64,000 bases of DNA from JAVVSK01 sp036654235. Lineage in GTDB: Bacteria > Bacillota > Clostridia > Christensenellales > CAG-138. The position numbers and the translations under genes are program-made. The notes beneath the pieces were generated by a model. It searched no databases, was not told the origin of the DNA, and saw only the letters and a list, made by a program, of their open reading frames with translations. The stretch covers positions 62,001 to 126,000 of the forward strand of contig JAVVSK010000003.1 of assembly GCA_036654235.1 (NCBI GenBank), in the 5' to 3' direction. Shown piece after piece: positions 53,142-60,378 of the stretch (the first letter of the stretch is position 1; the number at the start of each line of letters is the position of its first letter).

Positions 53142-54749
53142 TCATTTTATAGACGGATCGAACATCGGCAGTTTTGGGTACAGGACTATTTCAAAGTCGT
53201 CCGGCGCGTTGTGCCATCGGCCATTATGCTCCTTTGTGTAGACGACCTTTTCGAGCACCTCTTTCAGCATATCGTTCTTTGCCTTTGGCGTCGACAGCGC
53301 GGCGTAGACATCGAGAAGCCGCTCCACCTTTGGGATAATATTCTTGCGGCTATCCTCGCGGATCAGCTCAAGCGAGAGTTCGCCCTCTATAGCTGCGCGG
53401 CTCTCCGTGGCTTGCGTGATACGCTCAGACAGCACCCGCGACCGCTCGAGAAACATATCAGTCGTATAGACGCCTTGCTCAAGGAGGTTATGCAAATTGT
53501 CCCGCTGCTTTTCGAGGTCGACCAGCTCACCGTCAATCTTTTTTAGAGCCTTTCGCTTTACATCGACCTGCGACACCTTTTTCACCACAGGACCGTCGTC
53601 CCATTTTAACCGATAATCTCCCAGCCATTCAGACAGAGCCTCCAATATCCGTTCCTCGACGAAGTGGAGCGCTACGGAAATATTGTCGCAGCTTGTAGCG
53701 GCGCACATCAGCGCCTCCGGCTTCGCCTTATTCTTTCCGCTGTATGGGCGGCGCACCATCTTCCGACCACACTTACCGCAGACGACAATACCGGCCAGCG
53801 GATTTTTTACAGTGTTCCGCTCTCCGACCGGGCGCGGCGGATTTTGCGCTATATTCATCTGCGCGGTCTCCCACGTTTCTTTCTCAATCAGCGCCGGGTG
53901 CAGCCCGTCCACGATGATACACTCCTCTACGGAGGAGCGCGGATGGGATAAGACAACCCGCCCCTCTACCATACGCTTGACCGTCGGTCTCCAATTCCAG
54001 CGAACCTTGCCGACATATGCCGGATTGATTAGAATATCCCGGATGGATGCCGGAACCCAGTCACTACCCTTTTTCGGAGGCAGCCGCAGAGCATTGAGCC
54101 GCCGGACGATGAGCGAAACGCCGAGGCGCTTGCTCGTACCGTCCTCCTGCACCTCACCGGAGGTATAAAGGTCAAATATAAAGCGGACGGTATCGGCCTC
54201 AGCAGGAACAGGCTCAAGCGTCCAGCCCTTTTCCCCTACGAGCTTCACGCGCTTATAACCGAACGGAGCAATATTAGCTACCCATTTGCCCTCTTTCACC
54301 GAGGCGACGCGGCCCCGCTGCAAGCGCCGATTTATAGTCTTGTATTCCCGGCGGCTCATAAAAAGGCCGAACTCGAAATATTCCTCGTCAAACTCGTTGT
54401 TCGGGTCGTATGTTTTCATTGGGGTAATTATCTTTGTATCGGAGAACTTGAACGTCTGCGCTACGATGCCTTGGTCAATGGTATCGCCGCGGGCCAGACG
54501 TTCGACCTCCATTACCAAAACGCCGTCCCAAAGACCGCCCTCAACCTCAGTCAATAGTTGCTGCATAACGGGACGAGCCGCGATAGTTTCGCCGGACACG
54601 ACCTCCCGATATATTTCCGTTACGGTGAGCCGGAGTCTTTTTGAGAGCTCAAGCAATGCCCTCTCATGCCGAGCCAGCGTTTCACCCTCGCCACGCGCCT
54701 CAGCCTCCGCGTCTGCGCGGGACTTGCGCAGGTACATACAATATCTCAT
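53142..54749 (-). CDS. Phage large serine recombinase (Int2)
   Basis: 535 residues. Resolvase domain starts MRYCMYLRKSRADAEAE with catalytic S10; recombinase domain (about 165-270), zinc ribbon CGKCGRKM with a later CAATSC, and a coiled-coil C-terminus (about 385-470). The start at 54749 has AAAGGATG eight bases upstream; an upstream GTG is part of that site. Its 3' end faces the cotJC middle fragment about 60 bases away, so the gene's attachment site should be there. It is clearly distinct in sequence and GC from Int1. Confidence 0.94.
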   Translation of the reverse strand: MRYCMYLRKSRADAEAEARGEGETLARHERALLELSKRLRLTVTEIYREVVSGETIAARPVMQQLLTEVEGGLWDGVLVMEVERLARGDTIDQGIVAQTFKFSDTKIITPMKTYDPNNEFDEEYFEFGLFMSRREYKTINRRLQRGRVASVKEGKWVANIAPFGYKRVKLVGEKGWTLEPVPAEADTVRFIFDLYTSGEVQEDGTSKRLGVSLIVRRLNALRLPPKKGSDWVPASIRDILINPAYVGKVRWNWRPTVKRMVEGRVVLSHPRSSVEECIIVDGLHPALIEKETWETAQMNIAQNPPRPVGERNTVKNPLAGIVVCGKCGRKMVRRPYSGKNKAKPEALMCAATSCDNISVALHFVEERILEALSEWLGDYRLKWDDGPVVKKVSQVDVKRKALKKIDGELVDLEKQRDNLHNLLEQGVYTTDMFLERSRVLSERITQATESRAAIEGELSLELIREDSRKNIIPKVERLLDVYAALSTPKAKNDMLKEVLEKVVYTKEHNGRWHNAPDDFEIVLYPKLPMFDPSIK

Positions 54750-54947
54750 TCGGCCACATCCTTTCACAAAAAGCCGCCCCGAAACCGGATCGGTCTCTCT
54801 TTATTGTTCTTTTTCATTCAAACTAACGGCGAGCTCGTTCCGCTTTTTTTAGCGCACCGTCGTATTTACCGTTTCCGAGCTTATTGCGAACAGGCAGCAG
54901 CGCAGCAAAAAAGGCGTACTACTTTCATCTCCATAAATCCATATAGA

Positions 54948-55553
54948 TTATATTGCCGACTTTCTTGACGATGCGGACTTGCCTTCTTTTTTCAACGAAT
55001 AAGCCACTTCCATGTCGACCTGCATGAGCTGGTCGAGAAGGGAAGCCACGTTGTTTTTTAGATTGGATTGCAAGGTCATAAGCTCTGAAAGATAAAGCGG
55101 GTCGGCCAGAGCCTCGCCTCCGCTCTCCACTTTCAGCTTTATCTCGTTGCGGGATGACTGAAGTAGGTTCATAAACTCCTGATACAGATTGAGCTGCTCC
55201 TCCCGTCGGAGCTTCATGTCCCGGCAAAGCAAGACATAGAAATCGTCGTACAGCTTTGCAACGGTGTCTTTGAGTTCACGCGGCAGACCGTCGTAGACGG
55301 CCTTGAAATTACCTGCGTCAGTTTGAAAGACCGCCTCCTCGTGAGTGCGGCTATCGGAAAGCCCCAGCAGATAGTCGGTGGTAACACCGAAATACTGCGC
55401 GAGGGAACAGAGCGTTTCTTGCCTCGGCTCTTTACCCTCGATTTCGTAGCCGGACACGGTTGAGCGCTTCATGTTCACGGCCTTTGCCAAATTAGCTTGT
55501 GTCATATCGCGTTCCTTTCGGAGGGCGATTAGACGATTAGAAAATTGCTTCAT
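54948..55553 (-). CDS. CI-like phage repressor (XRE family)
   Basis: 201 residues: N-terminal helix-turn-helix (about 7-62; LRKERDMTQANLAKAVNMKRSTV, given here as its start LRKERDMTQANLA) and a helical C-terminal half without the peptidase residues of LexA-type repressors. It is divergent from the Cro-like gene across a 100-base gap. The role as lysogeny repressor is by position. GGAGG precedes the ATG. Confidence 0.85.
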   Translation of the reverse strand: MKQFSNRLIALRKERDMTQANLAKAVNMKRSTVSGYEIEGKEPRQETLCSLAQYFGVTTDYLLGLSDSRTHEEAVFQTDAGNFKAVYDGLPRELKDTVAKLYDDFYVLLCRDMKLRREEQLNLYQEFMNLLQSSRNEIKLKVESGGEALADPLYLSELMTLQSNLKNNVASLLDQLMQVDMEVAYSLKKEGKSASSRKSAI

Positions 55554-55653
55554 AGGTACACCTCCAATTTATAATTATATTCAAATTACCCCGTTTAAGG
55601 ACTGTACTGTTTTATAGAAAGTCTCAATATGGGGCAGAAAGGAGAAGGCAACA
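55554..55653. promoter_or_regulatory. Divergent phage control region
   Basis: This 100-base gap between the leftward repressor gene and the rightward Cro-like gene must hold both promoters and operators. A TATAGA box lies near 55615. I could not define operator repeats by eye. Confidence 0.45.
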
Positions 55654-55836
55654 ATGAGAGTAAAGCTCCAAAAGCTACGCAAAGCCGCTGGTTATACTCA
55701 GCAGACGTTCAGCGACCGCGTTGGCATTTCCCGTTCGCATTACTAGCAAATCGAATTCGGGGACAAAGAACCGTCGCTCAGAGTTTGGCTTAAAATCAAG
55801 AAAGCCCTTAACTATCAGTATGACGATATTTTTTAA
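55654..55836 (+). pseudogene. Cro-like XRE regulator with internal amber codon
   Basis: A 61-codon frame from ATG (GGAG upstream) to TAA reads MRVKLQKLRKAAGYTQQTF, then GISRSHY, then a TAG at codon 31 (55744-55746), then QIEFGDKEPSLRVWLKIKK to DDIF. The sequence on both sides matches small phage XRE proteins, in which this position is usually Ser or Cys in the HYxQIE helix. A single base change explains it. Either the gene is dead or the TAG is read through; no other in-frame TAG was noticed in the phage genes. Confidence 0.8.
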
Positions 55837-55950
55837 CCATAAAAGCCCAGTTTCGCGTCAAAAGTAAGCGGGTGAACGCAATACACGCCCCATATAGTGG
55901 CGTGCCCCTTGACCGCAATATAATCATAGCACCGAAGGAGGCGAGAAGAA

Positions 55951-56455
55951 ATGTCAAAGCAAGTTACCAAAGCGGCGGGTAATCGGTATTGTCAGGCACG
56001 ATTGGAGGCAGCAAGGTACAATCCAAAGTTCTTGACAAGAGCGACCGCCGTTGACGAGCTCTCTGGCATCACCGAGGACAGGCTAAAAAAGTACGGGCTT
56101 GATATTGTCCGGTCTCCGAACGAAGCCGTAGCCATCATGGCGGACGCCTACAATGAGCCGGAGCTCAGAGCTTGGTACTGCGCGAACGAATGCCCTCTTG
56201 GGCGAGATTGCAGAGAGATACAGCAAATGCCGCCGGAGAGAGCTCTTGTATTCAGTAACGGAGCTCGACGCTGCTATGGAGCATCTCGCTCGGATGATGG
56301 ACGACGGGCGGATTGATGAGGAGGAGCAAGAGGTTCTGCCTGACCTACGGGAGCAGTTCTTGGAGTTCCGCAGGCATATCGACGAAAACCTCGTAATCCT
56401 CGAAAAGGCCGCCCGAAGCGGTGCGCGCGCTGCTGCTCAAGCACGGCGCGGCTAA
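55951..56455 (+). pseudogene. Phage early protein split by a frameshift
   Basis: The first frame (from 55951, GGAGG upstream) encodes a protein-like sequence up to CANECPLGRDCREIQQMPPE, then degenerates and stops at 56316. A second frame (ending 56455) carries the natural continuation LLYSVTELDAAMEHLARMMD and DEEEQEVLPDLREQFLEF. The switch point is near 56235-56250, around GAGAGCTCTTGTATTC. It resembles early phage proteins of unknown function with a CxxxCPLGxxC motif. It could be a mutation, a sequencing error or programmed frameshifting. Confidence 0.6.
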
Positions 56456-56531
56456 ACTGTCGGAAATTGCCCCGAGCGGGTACCCGGCGCTACTCGCAGA
56501 GGCGCATAAGTTGGGAAGCGCTAATGAGTAA
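56421..56531 (+). CDS. Small phage protein (36 aa)
   Basis: A third frame, open after a stop at 56394, reads from GTG: VRALLLKHGAAKLSEIAPSG then YPALLAEAHKLGSANE. This pattern is one I associate with very small proteins upstream of DUF2800 genes in clostridial phages. It overlaps the end of the preceding gene and the start of the next one (ATGAGTAA). No clear ribosome-binding site is visible. Confidence 0.45.
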   Translation: MRALLLKHGAAKLSEIAPSGYPALLAEAHKLGSANE

Positions 56532-57657
56532 TCACGCATTACTCTCTGCCTCGTCATCGCATCGCTGGATTAACTGTCCGCCATCGGCGCGACTCTGTGA
56601 AAACTACGAGGATAAAAGCAGCGATTACGCTGCCGAAGGCACAGACGCCCACAGCCTTTGCGAATACAAGCTGAAACGGGCGCTCGGCAGTGATGCACAA
56701 GACCCCACCGAAAAGCTCTCCTACTACAACGAAGAAATGGAAGACTGTGCCAACGGTTACACGGCTTTTGTCATGGAACTTGTCGAAGCGGCAAAAGAGA
56801 AAAGCAGTGACCCTATTGCGCTCATTGAGCAACGCCTCGATTACTCCCGTTTTGTGGAAGGCGGCTTCGGCACCGGCGACTGCGTCATTGTAGCGGACGG
56901 TATGCTTCACGTCGTGGACTATAAACACGGCAAGGGTGTACGGGTTTTTGCGGACGATAATTCGCAGATGATGCTTTACGCTTTGGGCGCGCTGGAACTA
57001 TACGACGACCTATACGATATATCCACAGTGTCCATGACCATCTACCAGCCGCGCCGCTACAATGTCAGCACTTTCAAGATGACAAAAGACGCGCTCTGCC
57101 GATGGGCAGAAAAAACGCTTAAACCCGCTGCCGCGCTCGCCTATGCCGGAGAGGGCGAATACCAATGCGGCGACTGGTGCGGGTTTTGCAAGGCAAGAGC
57201 CACGTGTTGCAAACGCGCCGAGAGTAACCTAGCGCTCGCTAAATACGATTTTAGACTGCCGCCGTTATTGGAAGATAACGAAATCGAATCAATACTATTG
57301 CGGGTCGACGAGTTGGTGTCCTGGGGCGCGGATGTAAAAGATTACGCGCTAAAAGCCGCCTTAGGCGGTAAGAAATGGTGTACCCTGAAGCTGGTCGAAG
57401 GACGCGCTAACCGCAAATACACGAATGAAAACCTCGTGGCGGCAACCGTTACGGCCGCCGGCTACGACCCATACGAGCGCAAAGTACGGGGCGTAACCGC
57501 GATGGAAAAAATGCTAGGCAAATCAAAATTCGGAGAACTGCTCGGTGGTCTCACCGTAAAGCCACGAGGGCGACCCGCACTTGTGCCGAAGAGCGACGAT
57601 CGCCCGGAAATAAACACAGCGGAAAATGATTTTTCAGAGGAGAACGATAATGACTAA
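56524..57657 (+). CDS. DUF2800 phage protein (Cas4/RecB-like nuclease fold)
   Basis: 377 residues from MSNHALLSASSSHRWINCPP. The DUF2800 pattern is clear: AEGTDAHSLCE, GTGDCVIVADGMLHVVDYK (nuclease-like GxxD...DYK), QMMLYALGALELY and a Cys cluster CGDWCGFCKARATC that may bind an iron-sulphur cluster or zinc. It is probably a phage recombination exonuclease of the PD-(D/E)XK class. It overlaps the DUF2815 gene by 8 bases. Confidence 0.88.
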   Translation: MSNHALLSASSSHRWINCPPSARLCENYEDKSSDYAAEGTDAHSLCEYKLKRALGSDAQDPTEKLSYYNEEMEDCANGYTAFVMELVEAAKEKSSDPIALIEQRLDYSRFVEGGFGTGDCVIVADGMLHVVDYKHGKGVRVFADDNSQMMLYALGALELYDDLYDISTVSMTIYQPRRYNVSTFKMTKDALCRWAEKTLKPAAALAYAGEGEYQCGDWCGFCKARATCCKRAESNLALAKYDFRLPPLLEDNEIESILLRVDELVSWGADVKDYALKAALGGKKWCTLKLVEGRANRKYTNENLVAATVTAAGYDPYERKVRGVTAMEKMLGKSKFGELLGGLTVKPRGRPALVPKSDDRPEINTAENDFSEENDND

Positions 57658-58237
57658 CAACAACGCCAAGATAATAAAAAACCCGACCAAGATAATAACC
57701 GGCGAATGCCGTCTGAGTTACGCAACCCTATGGGAGCCGAAGTCCATCAATGGGGGGGCGCCTAAGTATTCGGTGTCTCTCATCATCCCAAAGTCTGACA
57801 CTAAAACAGTCGCCAAAATTAAGACGGCTATCGAGGCGGCTTACCGCGAGGGCGGGGCCAAGCTGAAAGGCAGCGGTAAGTCCACTCCGCCACTCGCGAC
57901 AATCAAACATCCACTGCGCGACGGCGACATAGAGCGCCCCGACGATGAGGCATATGCCAACAGTTATTTTGTCAATGCCAACAGCTCCTCGGCTCCCGGC
58001 ATTGTAGACCTTAACCGAGAGCAAATAATGACGCATTCGGAGATATATTCGGGCGTGTACGGTCGCGCAAGCATCAACTTCTATGCTTTCAATACAAATG
58101 GCAACAAGGGTATTGCTTGCGGTCTTAATAACATCCAAAAAACGCGCGACGGTGAGTCTCTCGGGGGCAAGACAAGCGCGGAGGATGACTTCACGGAGAA
58201 CGAAGAATACGAAGAATACGAAGAAATTTTATACTGA
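57650..58237 (+). CDS. DUF2815 phage single-strand-binding-like protein
   Basis: 195 residues from MTNNNAKIIKNPTKIITGEC, with the DUF2815 motifs SYATLWEPKSINGGAPKYSV and GVYGRASINFYAFN, and an acidic tail of EEY repeats (9-bp DNA repeats). DUF2815 proteins resemble T7 gp2.5-type ssDNA-binding proteins. GAGGAG precedes the ATG inside the end of the DUF2800 gene. Confidence 0.9.
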   Translation: MTNNNAKIIKNPTKIITGECRLSYATLWEPKSINGGAPKYSVSLIIPKSDTKTVAKIKTAIEAAYREGGAKLKGSGKSTPPLATIKHPLRDGDIERPDDEAYANSYFVNANSSSAPGIVDLNREQIMTHSEIYSGVYGRASINFYAFNTNGNKGIACGLNNIQKTRDGESLGGKTSAEDDFTENEEYEEYEEILY

Positions 58238-58244
58238 CGGCACT

Positions 58245-58281
58245 GTTTTAGGAGTATCGCGCTTAACGATACTCCTAAAAC
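58245..58281. repeat. Perfect 15-bp inverted repeat before the phage polymerase region
   Basis: GTTTTAGGAGTATCG and its exact complement with a 7-base loop lie between the DUF2815 gene and a small ORF. No T tract follows, so it is not a standard terminator; it may be a processing or regulatory hairpin. Confidence 0.8.
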
Positions 58282-58297
58282 CCGAAAGGTACTAATT

Positions 58298-58402
58298 ATG
58301 GGAATTACCAAAGAGCTGATATATACGCATAGCGTTTTACGGGCATTAAACGAAACCGCGCGCAATATTAAGCGGTCTAGGAGCACATATGAAGAATCTT
58401 AG
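58298..58402 (+). CDS. Small phage ORF (34 aa) overlapping the polymerase start
   Basis: Reads MGITKELIYTHSVLRALNET then ARNIKRSRSTYEES and stops at TAG 58400-58402, 14 bases inside the polymerase gene. AAAGG lies 9 bases before the ATG. Basic and helical-looking; no family recognised. It may translationally couple the polymerase. Confidence 0.45.
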   Translation: MGITKELIYTHSVLRALNETARNIKRSRSTYEES

Positions 58403-60377
58403 TATTGATATAGAAACCTATAGTAGCATCGATCTTTCCAAATGTGGGGTTTACCGATATACGGAAGCGCCGGACTTTGAAATTCTGCTGTTCGGATATT
58501 CTGTTGACGGCGGCGAAGTTCATGTGGTCGATATTGCAAATTGCGAAAGCCTCCCGACGCATATACTCACCGCTCTTACGGATAACAATGTGGTCAAGTG
58601 GGCGTTCAACGCGCAGTTCGAGAGGATATGCCTTTCGCGGTATCTGCGCGATATCGACCGCTTTTATAATATCGGCTACGGCATTTTACGGGATACAGTA
58701 GGCGATTACCTTAACCCGGAAGCGTGGCGCTGCACGATGGTGTGGTCTGCATATATGGGTCTGCCGCTCTCCCTTGAGGGTGTCGGCGCGGTGCTTGAGC
58801 TTGAAAAGCAAAAACTCACCGAAGGCAAAGACCTCATTCGGTATTTCTGCTTACCCTGCAAGCCCAATGCAGCAAATGGGCAGCGCACACGAAATCTTCC
58901 AATCCACGCCAAGGAAAAATGGGATGCCTTTAAATCATATAACAAACGCGATGTAGAAACGGAAATGTCGATACAAGAGAAATTGTCAAAATTTGCTGTG
59001 CCGGACAGCGTTTGGGACGAATATCACCTCGACCAAGAGATAAACGACCGGGGCGTGGCGCTTGATATGACGCTCGTCAAGGAAGCCATCGCTATGGATA
59101 CGCGTTCCCGCGCAGAACTAACCGCAAAAATGCAAAGGCTCACCGAACTGGATAATCCAAATTCTGTTATGCAAATAAAACAATGGCTTTCGGATAACGG
59201 GTGGGGTACCGACACGCTCGATAAAAAAGCAGTGGTAGAGCTATTGAAAACCGCACCGCCGGAGATGCGTGATGTGTTGATGCTCCGTCAGCAGTTGGCA
59301 AAATCATCGGTGAAAAAATATCAGACGATGGAAAACGCCGTCTGCGGCGATGGTCGCGCTCGTGGAATGTTTCAGTTCTATGGAGCCAACCGAACCGGGC
59401 GTTGGGCAGGCAGACAGATTCAAATGCAAAATCTGCCGCAGAATCATCTGCCCGATTTGGAACAGGCCCGTTGTCTTGTGCGATGCGGAAATTATGCTGC
59501 GCTGGAAATGCTCTACAACTCCGTACCGGAGGTGCTGTCGGAACTGATACGCACGGCGTTTGTGCCGGAGTCCGGACGCAAGTTTATCGTGGCGGATTTT
59601 TCGGCAATTGAAGCCCGCGTCCTCGCATGGTTTGCGGATGAAAAGTGGCGGAAGAAAGTTTTTGAGAACGGCGGCGATATTTATTGCGCCTCTGCCTCTC
59701 AGATGTTTCGCGTTCCCGTAGAGAAGCACGGTGTCAATGGACATCTGCGACAGAAAGGCAAAATCGCGGAACTCGCGCTCGGCTACGGCGGCTCTGTAGT
59801 TGCGCTCAAAACAATGGGCGCTCTGGACATGGGACTGACCGAAGATGAACTTCCTCCGCTGGTAACTGCTTGGCGCGCGTCCAACAAAAACATCGTCCGT
59901 TTCTGGTGGGATGTTGACCGCGCCGCTATAACGGCGGTTCGCAAGAAAACCACCACGGACACACACGGCATCCGCTTTGCGTATCAGAGCGGGATGCTTT
60001 TTATCCGGTTGCCCTCGGGCAGACGGCTTACATATGTAAAACCGAAAATCGAAGAAAACAGGTTCGGCGGTGATTGTCTCACCTATGAAGGTATTGTCGG
60101 TGCAAAAAAGTGGGAACGCATCAAAAGTTACGGTCCAAAAATCGTGGAAAACATCGTTCAGGCGACAGCCCGCGATATTCTCTGCTACGCAATGCAGACG
60201 CTCCGCAATTGCTTTATTACTATGCATATCCACGATGAGCTGGTCATCGAAGCAGACCAACGGATGCCGCTCAATGCGGTATGTGAACAAATGAGCCGCA
60301 CTCCGCCTTGGGCTAAAGGGCTCAAACTCCGCGCCGACGGTTACGAATGCGCGTTCTATAAAAAAGATGAGGGGTGA
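58389..60377 (+). CDS. Phage family A DNA polymerase
   Basis: 662 residues. The N-terminal 3'-5' exonuclease starts LSIDIETYSS (D7, E9), with later NKRDVETE as the third acidic motif. Polymerase motif A is VADFSAIEARVLAW (about 401-414), motif B lies in GKIAELALGYGGS, and motif C is HIHDELVIEA (about 612). No 5'-nuclease domain. It replicates phage DNA. It overlaps the primase gene region tightly. Confidence 0.94.
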   Translation: MKNLSIDIETYSSIDLSKCGVYRYTEAPDFEILLFGYSVDGGEVHVVDIANCESLPTHILTALTDNNVVKWAFNAQFERICLSRYLRDIDRFYNIGYGILRDTVGDYLNPEAWRCTMVWSAYMGLPLSLEGVGAVLELEKQKLTEGKDLIRYFCLPCKPNAANGQRTRNLPIHAKEKWDAFKSYNKRDVETEMSIQEKLSKFAVPDSVWDEYHLDQEINDRGVALDMTLVKEAIAMDTRSRAELTAKMQRLTELDNPNSVMQIKQWLSDNGWGTDTLDKKAVVELLKTAPPEMRDVLMLRQQLAKSSVKKYQTMENAVCGDGRARGMFQFYGANRTGRWAGRQIQMQNLPQNHLPDLEQARCLVRCGNYAALEMLYNSVPEVLSELIRTAFVPESGRKFIVADFSAIEARVLAWFADEKWRKKVFENGGDIYCASASQMFRVPVEKHGVNGHLRQKGKIAELALGYGGSVVALKTMGALDMGLTEDELPPLVTAWRASNKNIVRFWWDVDRAAITAVRKKTTTDTHGIRFAYQSGMLFIRLPSGRRLTYVKPKIEENRFGGDCLTYEGIVGAKKWERIKSYGPKIVENIVQATARDILCYAMQTLRNCFITMHIHDELVIEADQRMPLNAVCEQMSRTPPWAKGLKLRADGYECAFYKKDEG

Positions 60378-60378
60378 C

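Noticed and set aside
54750..54947. Possible small gene between Int2 and the repressor (minus strand, LGNGKYDGALKKAERARR)
   Set aside because: The frame looks protein-like but has no start codon after an in-frame stop; at most a remnant.
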